Assembly (NCBI GenBank): GCA_026545765.1
Contig: CM048840.1
Coordinates: forward strand, 28,028,765 to 28,092,764
Source: Plantago major
Lineage: Eukaryota > Streptophyta > Magnoliopsida > Lamiales > Plantaginaceae
Reading direction: 5' to 3'
Length of the DNA stretch: 64,000 nt
Part shown: piece by piece, positions 43,044-54,299 of the stretch
Position numbering within the stretch: position 1 is the first letter of the stretch
Layout: the number at the start of each line of letters is the position of its first letter
Notes under the pieces: generated by a model
What the model was told of the DNA's origin: nothing
Databases searched by the model: none
What the model saw: the letters and a program-made list of their open reading frames with translations, nothing else
Translations under genes and position numbers: made by a program

Positions 43044-43284
43044 ATATAATGTGAATAAACACAATCAAAGAGGACAACTAGAGCACCCTTCCAAGATTGA
43101 TTTGATTTCCTGAGGTTTATCTCTCTTTTCCATTCGAAACAGAGGTGAGAGGATCCGGTTTTGATTTCGTATCCCCATACTTTGTGAAATGGAACTGGTG
43201 GTTGCTGGAACCACCAGGGCATAAATCGACCACCGCTTGTTTGTACACTATTAACTATGTTTATGTTCGTTCCATATGGTAGAT
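43044..43284 (-). other. Short open stretch ending at the CACTA element
   Basis: On the minus strand, LPYGTNINIVNSVQTSGGRF and FEWKREINLRKSNQSWKG are open right up to the CACTA terminus at 43285. This could be an exon or a decayed transposon ORF cut by the insertion; I do not recognise it. Confidence 0.3.
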
Positions 43285-43803
43285 CACTACAAAAATCTTT
43301 GATGCTGCGTGAAGGATCTGAGACCACGATCCGTCGCCCAGTTACGGCGGATGACGGATAATAATGTCGTCGCCCCACTGGAGCTGTGGCGATGGATAGA
43401 TAATCCGTCGCCCAATTCACGACGGATTATCTTGTTTGACCCTTTTTTTTATTTTTAAAAAAAATCGATTATTGGCGACGGATAGATTCTACATTGGGCG
43501 ACGGATAGATTCTATCCGTCGACAAGTTTAGCGACGGATAGAACCCAATGTATTATTGGAATTAGTGACGAAATCTCAAATTCCGTCACAAAATAATTTT
43601 TTTTTAAATTTTGTTTTTTTAATATTAATCCCTGTTTTTCGTATTTCACCTATTTAATCAATATAATGCTCGATAATAAATCAATTATACGGAAAATGTT
43701 TCAATAAATGATAAATCAAAAATGTAATATCCGAATAAGTCTAAATTATCCGAACAAGTCTAAATATAATATATCCGAACGTACATATTACATATACATA
43801 ACT

Positions 43804-45690
43804 AGCTACCAGACGGGGGTGGGTGCTGGCCGAACTGGGACATGAAAGCCTCCATATGTAACCGAAGGCGCTCGTTCTCCTCCCTTCATTCTTTGTCGCG
43901 CCGCTCCATCTCTTGAGTTAGTCGTGCAACATGTTCTGCGACCTGCGACTACACCATATCCGAGACCTGGGCCTGTGTGAAAACCGGACGTCTAAACTGC
44001 TGGGATGATGATGAGGAGCACCCCGGACTAGCCAAGCTCAAACCGAGGCTCCCAAGTCCATATATTCGTCCTTTGCTAACGGTTTGTTGACCTCTAAGAT
44101 GATGTTGTCAACTTGTTCAGTTGACAGCACATCACCCGTTTAATCCTCCTGCCTCGCTACCTGAGCATCAACCTCAGTCTGAAATCGTAAATAGCAGATA
44201 TCATGATCAGTTACTGTTTTTCAAAAATAACTTGTAATAGTGTACAAATATGAACTTTAAGCAACATAAACATACCGCAATAGACGAGGCCCGGGAGTCA
44301 GTCCATACCCCGCCCTTCTGCTTGGCCTTCTTGAAGATGTCATACTTGGATTTCACCTCCCCCCGTGACATCTGAACAACATATATAGTCAACAATTTAT
44401 CATCTCACAAGTAATAGAGCAGAGACACAATACATACACGTAATGCTAGATTAAAAAAAACATATATATATTTATCGATTGGTAATAATCAGTGAGAGTA
44501 GATCGCCTCCCAGGGTGGTGAACGGCCCTTCCTGCTGCATCAGACTGAGACGCCCGGTTATGTTTGTTGATGTAGGCATTATTCTCGACATCAGTTCGAG
44601 ACCAGTAGGCATCCCAAAGGGCCCACTCCTCTGCATCAACCTGTGGAGGCATTGGGCCATTCCGATCCCGAATGGCTTTCCAAGTATGGACCATATCCCT
44701 GTACAGTTTAGATCCCACAGTCTCGTAAACACGCCAGATCTGGGGGATCAATCTGCTGGGAATGAAGTACTCCTTCCACATTCCCAATTTCATACAACAT
44801 CCAAAGTCAATATATATAACGTCACCATGTTACATCAATTTAATAAGATACAACAACATAACATATATGTTGACATTTCCAATTTCATACAACATCCAAA
44901 GTCAATATATATAACGTCACCATGTTACATCAATTTAATAAGATACAACAACATAACAGATATGGTGACTAACATATCACCTAAACAAAGTGGCTAACAT
45001 ACCACTCACATATAGTGGCTAACATACCACTCACATTGTCCTAAATTTTACTAATACAATGGTGACTAACATATCACCCAAATAAAGTGGCTAACATACC
45101 ACTCACATACAGTGGCTAACATACCACTCATATTAAAACGATTATAAGAACAAATAAAGGAATGTCATATTTTAACTTACCCGCAGCTCATCAAAGTACT
45201 CGGCCCTCATGCGGTCCGAGATGTGAGACCAACACTCACCACCCTGCCCCGGTGGCTCTCTCCTGCTCCGAAAGATGTCACCTAGTTTGTTGTGGACCTC
45301 CCGAGGCCATAAACTGTTGTCAATGTACAAGATACAAGAAATAAATATTTATTACTTTAGTACAACAATTTATACTTGTCAACTATCATAAGTTATGTTC
45401 TACATATTTAAGAAGAATGTATAATACTTACTTGGCAGTACCAAGAGGAAAAATCACAGGCAACCCGTCCCACGTAACGTTGGGATTCTGTGCATCCCAC
45501 TCGAGGTAGGAACAATCGTCCTCCTCCTCCAGTCTGTGTCCGGGCTGACTGGTAGAGCCCCTGCTGCTATGACTGGCTGGTGGGGTCTCAGGAACCTGAG
45601 ACCTGCTGCCCTGACTACCAGAGCCCTCACCCCCCTGACCCTGTCCCCGACCCAGCACCATCATGCGGCTGCATGTGGGGGGTGATAAAG
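43804..45690 (-). pseudogene. CACTA Ptta/Transposase_24-like ORF, five exon-like segments
   Basis: Segments on the minus strand: 45690-45428 (acidic and Gly/Ser/Pro-rich start, then LEWDAQNPNVTWDGLPV), 45322-45181 (LWPREVHNKLGDIFRSR, HISDRMRAEYFDELR, then GTAAG), 44793-44480 (MWKEYFIPSRLIPQIWRVY, EEWALWDAYWSRTDVEN, NKHNRASQSD), 44370-44279 (SKYDIFKKAKQKGGVWTDS) and 44180-43804 (EVDAQVARQED then a stop). The WALWDAYWSR...NKHNR pattern is typical of En/Spm-type Transposase_24 proteins, which bind the subterminal motifs. The stop in the last segment suggests decay. Confidence 0.7.
44785..45130. repeat. Tandem repeats in an intron of the CACTA ORF
   Basis: A 95-bp unit is present twice (44785-44879, 44880-44974; AATTTCATACAACATCC). 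A shorter unit follows, GTGGCTAACATACCACTCAC and variants, about seven copies to 45130. Confidence 0.75.
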
Positions 45691-45764
45691 TCGTGGTCAT
45701 GACATCTGCAAAAACATGTAACAAATACAATAAAATGTGTTAGTACGAGTTATAATACAAAACA

Positions 45765-47464
45765 TGTTAGATATTTTGTTAGAAATATCTGTTTAGATTT
45801 TGTTCAGCAACATGATGACTTATCTTAGTCTCAGAAAGGTGATTAGTACTCTTGGTTCACTTGAACATTGTAAAAGAGGAAACCCATTTAGTATGATAGT
45901 CTAGCTAATCTTGTATAGGATATTAGGTCTCAAAATGTAATTTTTATTTTATGAAGAGAAGACCAAGAAGAAGACATCCAAGCAGAAAGCTCAACAAGAA
46001 TTGAAGATTTGAAGAAAACTGCACAAGATTATTGAATCTGTTATTCAGATATCTTAGCCAGATATCTTGTAGACACGAACAGTTTCAAACAAACTGTGTC
46101 ACAAGAGATATCTGAGAAATGAGATGCATATCTGAAAACAAGGAAAGTGTCCACAGATATCTATTCTCAGATACCTTGAGCATTAACCACGTTTCTGAAA
46201 GAGAAACATATATTGCAAACAGAGTTGTTTCAATCAATACAAGTGGTATCTGAAGAATGAAGATAAGGATGTGCAAAGAATCAGACAACTAGTCTAGTCT
46301 CTGATACAAAGCATATTTCCGTTGACACTACAGGACAAAAAGTATAGTACAATGCATTTAATGCACGGACAGAGATGTCTGAGTAAAAGCAACGGCAACT
46401 TCTGAGAAGAAGACAAAACCTTTCTGATTATACACACAGATATCGATAGTTTGAATTTGAGCCTAACAGATACTATTCAAACGGCACTCAAATCCATCTA
46501 TAAATATCAACACTTAGACAGCTTGAGAGAACACACGACACACATTGCATACGCTGAAACATAGAACTCTGAACATTCTACTCTCTCATTGCAACTTACT
46601 TATTATCAAAGCTTTTACATTGCGACTAAAGCTTGTGATCTTGAGTAAACACACCAAGTTCTAAGTGTCCGATCCTAAACAAGCAAAGCTATCCGTGAAG
46701 GAGTTGAATCAAAAGATCAACTATCCGAGATTCATTCTCTTGAGCAGATATCATAAGACTTGAAAGAAATCGAACTAGATACCATACGCTGTAAAGTGTA
46801 TTAAGTAACTTAGTTCACAGAGCTATCTGAATAACTGAAAAGTTATTAAGACGCTCATCTGACAACTCAAACCGAAACCAACACCGAAACCGGCGTGGAG
46901 TAAAGGAAGTACTTAGTTTGAAAAATCAGGGAATAACTCCAAGGTTACCGGAGTATAGGAAGTACTTGATTTGGGAAACTAAGGAATAACTCCAAAGTTT
47001 TTAAGTATAGGAAGTATTTAGCTTGGGAAGCTAGGGAACAACTCAAAGGTTTCTGAGTATAGGAAGTACTTGGCTGAAGAAGCTAGGGAACAACTCAGGG
47101 GGAGCTTTTGGTTGGGAACCAATTGTTCAGAATCTTAGAATAGGATTTTTGTAAGGTTATCTCAAATTATCTGTTCTAGTGAATTCTAGGTCTCTGATAG
47201 ACCGAAGTGGATTAGTTGGAGGATTACGCCACCTCCAGATACCACTATACTTGCTGTGTCATTTACATTTCTGTATTTATACTTCAAAGAACACACACAC
47301 TTATTAACTGTTTCTACACTTATCTTTATTAAGTCTTCCGCACTCTGATTCTAAGTATCAGATATCCATTCAGATATCTGAGAAATATTTGTTATCGACA
47401 AAAGTTTTAAAAGACTATTCACCCCCCCCCCTAGTCTTTTACTTTGCCGTTATCTGGACCAACA
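45765..47464 (+). repeat. 5' LTR of the copia element
   Basis: 1700 bp. Contains many AGATATCT/CAGATATC motifs and a run of thirteen C residues near its end. Nearly identical to 60248-61956. Confidence 0.92.
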
Positions 47465-47466
47465 AG

Positions 47467-47478
47467 TGGTATCAGAGC
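47467..47478 (+). other. Primer binding site (tRNA-Met)
   Basis: TGGTATCAGAGC, complementary to the 3' end of initiator tRNA-Met, two bases after the LTR. Confidence 0.9.
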
Positions 47479-47580
47479 AGGAGGTTCACCAGCCTTCTGC
47501 ACTGAACCTAGATCCCCAGATAGGTGAAGGAACTTTGTCCATTTTTTTTTGGACTATTTAATTTGTGTGTTAAGTGCGGT

Positions 47581-48760
47581 ATGTCTCGAGTGATGCACCC
47601 GTTCTCAAACCGTAGAACTACGAGAAATGGAAAAATAACATGATGCTCCACCGAAGCCATAAGTGACGAGATGATCAAGTAATAAAGAATGGTCCAATAA
47701 TCATTCAACAACTTAAGCAAGTCATGGAGGTTTCAAGTGGAAGAGACGAGATCAAAGCGAAGGATCTTCACAAAGCAGATCGTCAACTAGTGGAAGATCT
47801 CTTGGTCGAAGTTATTTACGAACCAAAGCCCAGAGAACTCTGGACATCGGAAGATGCCAAGAGGAATCGTCTGGATGGTCAAGCTCGTAACATCATCATC
47901 AGATTGACACCAGAGCACATACAGTGTAAACTGTAGGGTGCTAAAACGGCGAAAGTTGCCAGGCAACTGATTGAAGAAATCTGTGCCGGAACTGAGAAAA
48001 CCAAGGAAAACAAGTTCGAAGTTCTAAAGTTGAAATTTCAAAATTTCAAACAAGGTCCCACTGAAACTCTGGAAGAACTTGATTTCAAATTTACCACTCT
48101 TATGAGTGATATGGCAGCACTTGGGAAAGCAATAGATACTCTCGGTCGGAGAAGATTAAGACTATTGTCGAAGTCTTAACCACAACTGGAGCATACTAAA
48201 TTCTTTTATTTCAACCAAGGTATGCGAATATCACTCCGATGAACTGTCTCTCATCTTGCTACCTTTTGACTATGAGACAACTCGGAGAAATGAACAACTG
48301 AAAAGTTGCAGAATGTTGCTCTAGTTAATCAAGGAACTTCTGAAAAGAAGAAATGCAAGGAGGAAACTGAGGATGCTCTTGCTGCAAAGCAAATGAGTAA
48401 ATTTGTCAGTCGAGAAATTGAGAGAAGAAAAGCCAAAGAGAAGCTGAAAAAGCATCTAGGCTCGAACTATCACCAGTACAAAAACATGCGAGCTCATTGA
48501 ACAAGCCATTTCGTAAAGCATCATGTCTTGAGGAAGCGAAATTGAAAGCGATATCTGTTTCTATTGTCGAAACCAGCCACTTCAAGAAGGATTGTCCTGC
48601 CCTCAACAAACTAAGGACAGGCGACAAGAAAGATAGAAGAATCTTCAGAAGAAGTCAGAAAGCTTTGTTAACTGAAGAAAGAAAATCCAAATTCAACTAG
48701 ATGCTCTAGACGCGTTGAAGCAGTTACGAAGATGACAATTCGATGATTCAACCCTACCAT
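47581..48760 (+). pseudogene. Copia gag, decayed
   Basis: ATG at 47581 (MSR). Pieces in several frames follow the SIRE-type gag: MEVSSGRDEIKAKDLHKADRQ, KPRELWTSEDAKRNRLDGQA, ICAGTEKTKENKFEVL, ETLEELDFKFTTLMSDMA. The zinc knuckle is reduced to a degenerate HFKKDCPALNK. Stops at 47935 and several frameshifts are present. Gag forms the virus-like particle; this copy cannot. Confidence 0.8.
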
Positions 48761-48985
48761 CACCGTAACTATGTGGAGTTACTCATGATATAATCGACTT
48801 GACCTCAAGAAGAATGAAATGTGTGGAGTTCTTTGAAATTGGACCGGACATCTCCAACATAGAAAAGCATCTTATGGTGATGAGGTAACACATACTTCTT
48901 GCTACACTTATGAAAGTGATGAAGAGGAAATAAAAATCTAGAAAATCTCAGGAAAGAACTTGACATCTATGAAAGAGAATTTCTA

Positions 48986-50071
48986 ATGATCCGAGCTAGA
49001 GCCGAAAACCTTGAAGAAGAAAAGAATTCTCTTGAAAAGGAAAATTCTCAATTAGTTAAAGAATCTGAGAGAAAGGATGCTGAAAATGCATTTCTCAAAG
49101 CTCAGATATCTGAGACTGAAAAGTCACATGAAAAAGCAATGGCTGAGTTACGAAAGAATTATGAAAATCTTCTTTCTGAAAACAAGAAACTCAAGAAGAA
49201 AGAACTATCTTTTCAATCTTATGCCAAAGCTAGTGACACTCTTACTGAAGTACAATCTTACTTAAGAGATCCTTCAGAAAAGAAAGGACTTGGGCTGAAT
49301 ACTCAGACAGATTGCTCTAATACTCTGAATAAGAGTAAAGAGAAGAGAACATTTGTAAGTACTCAGCAAGACGGCTCCCATGCAATCTATAGTATCGGTG
49401 AAAAGACAAAGATTGTTGACAAAGGAAAGGCAGTTGCGACTAAACCTTTGTGGAAAAAACAAGTAAAAAATAAAACTGTTGGGTACGTCTCTGAAAAGAC
49501 ACACAACACTGAAAAGTGTAAACACCCACAGTGCTATGTCTCTCAAAAAGGTAGAATTGCAGGAGCTGGCAAATTCTCTCATGTCACTTTTTCTGGAAAG
49601 AAATTGGATCAACCAGAGACTAGCAAAGCTGCTGAGAAAAGATCTCAGATAGCTTCAAGTGCTCGAAACGGTATTGGCTACAAAGGCATCGGAAAACAAC
49701 TTGCTCATGAGTACAAGCAGGAGCAAGAACGATGGCTGAAGGCTAGAATTGCTCACAGCAATTATCAGAAGTGGAAGTTAAATCAAGCCACTGAAAATCT
49801 GAATGCCAGGGCTAGAAGAAATCTGGCAAGGAAGGCTAAGTTTGCTGAAAAGCAAACTCGTAAACCCGAGTATCTGAAAGCATCATATGGAGCACCTAGG
49901 GACACACCAAGGAAGAAAATAATTCTTACTAATGATAACCTTCATTCAAAAAGAATTCTTCCTTATGTTCCTGTCAGACAAAAGCATGTTTCAAAGAAAT
50001 TCATTCAAAAATGGATTCCTACTGAAAGAACTTTTGATTCTGACGGTTCCATCAAAGATATGAGAACCTAA
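48986..50071 (+). CDS. Copia gag/pol linker with long coiled coil
   Basis: 361 open codons. The first 90 or so residues are a heptad-rich coiled coil (LEEEKNSLEKENSQLVKESE, EKAMAELRKNYENLL), followed by a basic, low-complexity part (KKKIILTNDN, KKFIQKWIPT). Such a segment lies between gag and protease in SIRE-like elements. It stops just before the protease. No catalytic motif. Confidence 0.7.
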   Translation: MIRARAENLEEEKNSLEKENSQLVKESERKDAENAFLKAQISETEKSHEKAMAELRKNYENLLSENKKLKKKELSFQSYAKASDTLTEVQSYLRDPSEKKGLGLNTQTDCSNTLNKSKEKRTFVSTQQDGSHAIYSIGEKTKIVDKGKAVATKPLWKKQVKNKTVGYVSEKTHNTEKCKHPQCYVSQKGRIAGAGKFSHVTFSGKKLDQPETSKAAEKRSQIASSARNGIGYKGIGKQLAHEYKQEQERWLKARIAHSNYQKWKLNQATENLNARARRNLARKAKFAEKQTRKPEYLKASYGAPRDTPRKKIILTNDNLHSKRILPYVPVRQKHVSKKFIQKWIPTERTFDSDGSIKDMRT

Positions 50072-50094
50072 TCTCCTGTTTCCTGTTGTGCGTA

Positions 50095-51100
50095 ATGCTT
50101 CCGGACTAAAGCACAATGGCTATTTGATAGTGGATGCGGAAAGCACATGACAGGAGACAAAGCAAATCTGGTTGACTACAAAGCTTGCAACACAGGACCA
50201 GATATCAGATTTGCTGGAGGAGAATTAAATCCTCTCTGGATTTGGCAACGTCAAATTGGGAACTTTAACAATCCGACGTATTACATGTTAAGGATTTGAA
50301 ATACAATCTATTTAGCATGAGCAGTTGCGAACAAGGATTTTACTATAAAATTCAAAGCTAAATCATCGCAAACTAATTGACAATGAGTCAAAGCAGACAG
50401 TCTTAGTTGGTCGGCGAAAAGGCAGTCTTTATGTTGCCGACTGGGCATCTGCCACAACTGAAGAATGTCTCATGGTGAGTCAATCTGGTCACACAGAAGA
50501 GCATTGGTTATGGCACAAAAGAATGAGTCACTTGAATTTCAAAACTCTGAATAGACTTGCCAAGAAAGAGTTAGTGGTTGGTCTTCCCAAAACATCTTTC
50601 GTAAAAGATAGTATCATTACTCACGATGGGGAAACAATCTAAGATCTCTTTCAAGTCCAAAATCGGACTCTAGTGTTAGACCACTGACTTTTACATATGG
50701 ATCTTTTGAATCATCTGTAACTAGTTATGCAGAAAGAAATATGGTCAGTTGTTGTAGATGACTTCTCAAGATTCACTTGGGTTGTCTTTCGAAACACAAA
50801 TCGATGCCGGTGGAGATACCAAACTTCTGAAAAGCTTGAAATCATGAAAAATGAAAAGGTATCTGCAATCAGAACAGATCATGGTACTGAGTTTGTCAAT
50901 CAGTACATAAAGGATTTTGTACCTGCAAAGGTATACAACACCAACTTTCCTCTGTAAGAACACCTCAACAAAATGGTGTTGCAGAAAGGAAAAACAGAAC
51001 CCTTAAAGAAGCTGCAAGGACAATGCTAGCGACCTTGAGATAAGTGAAATATATTGGGTTGAAGTCGTAAACCTGCACACTACACTCGAGCAGATGCTTG
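50095..51100 (+). pseudogene. Copia protease and integrase, broken
   Basis: Protease site: AQWLFDSGCGKHMTGDKANLVDY (Asp at DSG). Then the pre-integrase region (GSLYVADW, HWLWHKRMSHLNFKTLNRLAKKELVVGLP), and integrase pieces VVDDFSRFTWVVF, IRTDHGTEFVNQ and QQNGVAERKNRTLKEAARTML, which contain the D, D and E of the catalytic triad. Frameshifts and small deletions separate them, so no active enzyme is made from this copy. Confidence 0.8.
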
Positions 51101-52933
51101 ATAAACAAACACCATGACAAGACCCCCTATGAAATTATGGTTGGAAGACCTCCTAATATCAAACATCTGAGAGTATTTGGTTGTAGATGTTTTGTTCTAA
51201 ATAATGGGAAAGTTTTTCTGAGAACATTTCAACCAAAGGCAGATGAAGGTGTTTTTCTTGGCTATTCCACAAACAGCAAAGCTTACAGAGTTTACAACAA
51301 AAGAACAAAGAAAATTGAAGAATCAGTTCATGTTGTATTCTACGAAGGAAGTAAGAAAACACCTCCTACTGATGAACTCTCAGAAAAGTTCAAAGAACTA
51401 TTACTGAGGGATACTAAAGAAGAACCCTTAGAAAGGAAAAACATCGTTATGGAAAGTGAGGATGACTCTGACCTAGAAAAGCTTGAAAATCCTAGTAACA
51501 ACAAGATGACTCACAAACATGATGAGGAATTTCCTATGAGTTTTCCAGAAATGGAACAAGTTACTGAGAAACTTCATCATGAAGAGGTATCTGAAAATAA
51601 GAATGCTGAAATGCATGACTCAGATATCTCTAACACTGAAAAAGTGTCAGATATCCATGACATTTCCCATATGTCAGATATCTCAGATACTGAAAAAGTA
51701 TCAAATCAAACTCTTAGTGATTCACATTCAGATCACTTGGATATTGATCCTACTAGCACTAAACCTTTGATGAAATGGATCAAAGATCATCCTACAAAGG
51801 ATATAATTGGACCAATTAATCAGGGTGTTAGGACTAGGAGAGCAATAGCTGAAAATGCTGATTCTCTCTTTGGATGTTTCATCTCGAATATTGAACCTAA
51901 AAGTATAGAAGATGCATTAGGAGACCAAGACTGGATCTCTGCAATGCAAGAAGAGTTGGATCAATTTGAGAGAAACAAAGTCTGGAAACTAGTTCCATTT
52001 ATAGAAGGAACATCTGTGATTGGAACTAAGTGGGTTTTCAGAAACAAAATGAATGAAACTGGTGAAATAACCAGAAACAAAGCAAGATTGGTTGCCAAAG
52101 GATTCACTCAGACTGAAGGCTTAGATTTTGATGAGTCATATGCACCAGTTGCCAGATTGGATGCAATAAGACTCTTTCTAGCCTTTGCAGCTCATAAAAA
52201 TTTCAAAGTTTATCATATGGATGTCAAAAGCGCATTCCTAAACGGTGAACTTGCAAAAGAAGTTTATGTTGAGCAACCACCTGGCTTTGAAGTTTCCTCA
52301 GAAAGTAGAATGGTCTATAAACTACAGAAGCTCAGATGGATCAAAGCAGCTCCAAGAGCATGGTATGACACTTTGGCCAAATACCTTCTGGAAAGTGGTT
52401 TCAAGAAAGGTGAAGTTGATAAAACTTTATTTACCTTAAATCATGATGGAAAACTACTCTTAGTTCAAGTATATGTTGATGACATCATATTTGGATCTAA
52501 GGACAAGCAACTTTGTAATGACTTTGCAAATCTCATGAAAAACAAGTTTGAGATGAGCATGATGGGAGAAATGAATTATTTCCTAGGATTGCAAGTCAAG
52601 CAACTCAATGATGGAATATTCATTAGTCAAACAAAGTATGCAAAAGATATGCTCACAAAATTCAATCTTAAGCCTTCTGAAAAGAATACTAAGATACCTA
52701 TGAGCATTGGAACCAAAATGACCTATACTGAATCAGATAAGAGTGTTGAAGAACATAAGTATAGGAAATTGATAGGTTCACTACTTTACCTCACTGCAAG
52801 TAGACCTGATATTCAATATGCCATTGGAGTATGTGCTAGATTTCAGACAAATCCAATGCAAACACACTACAACATTGCTATGAAAATATTAAGGTATGTG
52901 AAGGTAATGAGATGTAGGACCGTGGTATCCTAG
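51098..52933 (+). CDS. Copia integrase C-terminus and reverse transcriptase
   Basis: 611 open codons. The start ([32 protein letters not shown]) is the integrase C-terminal part. A long Ser/Asp/Glu-rich linker carries repeats of [14 protein letters not shown] text. The RT follows from [18 protein letters not shown], with [52 protein letters not shown] and the active site [13 protein letters not shown]. It ends at 52933, 30-40 bases before RNase H resumes in another frame. Confidence 0.85.
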   Translation: MINKHHDKTPYEIMVGRPPNIKHLRVFGCRCFVLNNGKVFLRTFQPKADEGVFLGYSTNSKAYRVYNKRTKKIEESVHVVFYEGSKKTPPTDELSEKFKELLLRDTKEEPLERKNIVMESEDDSDLEKLENPSNNKMTHKHDEEFPMSFPEMEQVTEKLHHEEVSENKNAEMHDSDISNTEKVSDIHDISHMSDISDTEKVSNQTLSDSHSDHLDIDPTSTKPLMKWIKDHPTKDIIGPINQGVRTRRAIAENADSLFGCFISNIEPKSIEDALGDQDWISAMQEELDQFERNKVWKLVPFIEGTSVIGTKWVFRNKMNETGEITRNKARLVAKGFTQTEGLDFDESYAPVARLDAIRLFLAFAAHKNFKVYHMDVKSAFLNGELAKEVYVEQPPGFEVSSESRMVYKLQKLRWIKAAPRAWYDTLAKYLLESGFKKGEVDKTLFTLNHDGKLLLVQVYVDDIIFGSKDKQLCNDFANLMKNKFEMSMMGEMNYFLGLQVKQLNDGIFISQTKYAKDMLTKFNLKPSEKNTKIPMSIGTKMTYTESDKSVEEHKYRKLIGSLLYLTASRPDIQYAIGVCARFQTNPMQTHYNIAMKILRYVKVMRCRTVVS

Positions 52934-52969
52934 AGAAAGTGAGTTGAGTTTAGCTGGGTACTCGAGATC

Positions 52970-53425
52970 TTGATTATCTTTGGATCATTGCTTGATAGGA
53001 AAAGCACCTCAGGAACTTGTCAGTTTCTGGGCACTAGACTTATCTCATGGTTTAGCAAGAAGCAAAACTCAATTGCAACTTCTACCACAGAGGCTGAATA
53101 TATTGCTGCTGGTTGTTGTGCAACACAAATTCTGTGGATACAACAACAACTTAAAGACTATGGACTCGATGAAAAGAAAACTCCCATTTTCTGTGACAAC
53201 ACAAGTGCTATTGCGATCACACAGAATCCTAAATTTCATGCCAGAACAAAGCACATTGATGTTAGACATCACTTCATCAGAGACCATGTTGAAAAAGGCA
53301 ATATAGAGATACTCAAGATTGGGACTGAAGACCAACTTGCAGATATCTTCACTAAGCCATTACAAGAAAGTAGATTCTTAGCCTTAAGACATAGTCTTGG
53401 ACTAATGGAACTACCCTTGAACTGA
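52970..53425 (+). CDS. Copia RNase H
   Basis: Reads LDRKSTSGTCQFLGTRLISWFSK, NSIATSTTEAEYIAAG, ILWIQQQLKDYG, IFCDNTSAIAITQNP, RTKHIDVRHHFIRDHVEKG, DQLADIFTKPLQ: the standard copia RNase H with its Glu and Asp positions. The preceding YSDADF segment is deleted and the frame is shifted relative to RT. Ends in TGA at 53423-53425. Confidence 0.85.
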   Translation: MIIFGSLLDRKSTSGTCQFLGTRLISWFSKKQNSIATSTTEAEYIAAGCCATQILWIQQQLKDYGLDEKKTPIFCDNTSAIAITQNPKFHARTKHIDVRHHFIRDHVEKGNIEILKIGTEDQLADIFTKPLQESRFLALRHSLGLMELPLN

Positions 53426-53435
53426 AAAAGTTCAG

Positions 53436-53610
53436 GCATCTGGAACGGGTATCCAGAAAAGAGAGAAGAGGTATCTGGAACGGGTATCCAGAAAAGAGAG
53501 AAGAGGTATCTGGAACGGGTATCCAGAAAAGAGAAAAGAGGTATCTGTAACGGTAATCCAGAAAAGAGAGAAGAGGTATCATGAACGGGAACCCAGAAGT
53601 CAAAAAGGCT
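53436..53610 (+). repeat. 35-bp tandem repeat after pol
   Basis: Four to five copies of a 35-bp unit around TATCTGGAACGGGTATCCAG and AAAAGAGAGAAGAG. The last copies diverge. The same (T)ATCTG...AACGGG words recur loosely to about 53690. Confidence 0.85.
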
Positions 53611-54100
53611 AAAGAGCAAAAAGATAGCTTAAGATCTCTGAGACGGGAACTCAGATATCTGAATCATTCTATGAACGGGGAACACAAAAGAGAATAGTAT
53701 AACTATCTGCAGTCAACTACTCTCTTGAATCTCGCACTATTTCTATTTTGATGAAAAACTTGGGAAAATCCTAAGTATAAGGCAAATTCTGATGCGAACA
53801 GTGTCCTTGCTCCAACAGAATTGTGATTCAGATAGCTATTAGCCAAAATTCATTAAATGGGCACAATTACATTTGTTGATTGTGATCACTGCTAGAGAAG
53901 CAATGGTGACCCTTGATGAATTCAAGCGCTTGATCTGAACGGCAGAAATTAATTCACAGTAAATAGTGGACTGTTGACATTCAGACATGGTCCACTAAGC
54001 ATTTAATGCCGAACTAGCTTTTGCTCACGCCTGTTTGCAAATCACAGATACGTATACACAAAATTAATTTGTATGTATTTGTCTGTTGAGATTCACTTGC

Positions 54101-54110
54101 TATATATATA
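54101..54110 (+). promoter_or_regulatory. TATA-like box before the accessory region
   Basis: TATATATATA followed by GG, 200 bases before the first residues of the env-like ORF. A pyrimidine-rich leader follows. It might drive a separate transcript; no proof. Confidence 0.35.
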
Positions 54111-54299
54111 GGATTTTGGCAAATGAAATCAGTTTTGCCTAATCCGAAATTTCAACTTGCATCAAAACAGCAAAAACCTTCTCCTAATCCTCTGCAACTT
54201 CTCTAAAATCTCTGCATTCCTTGATTAAGTTTTTCTGAAAAGAATCACTCAATCGAATCTTTTTCAAACACAAGCTTCAAATCCTTACTATATAAAGAG

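Noticed and set aside
46085-46288. 67-codon ORF present twice (again at 60567-60770)
   Set aside because: Lies in the copia LTR on the antisense strand; the duplicate is simply the other LTR.
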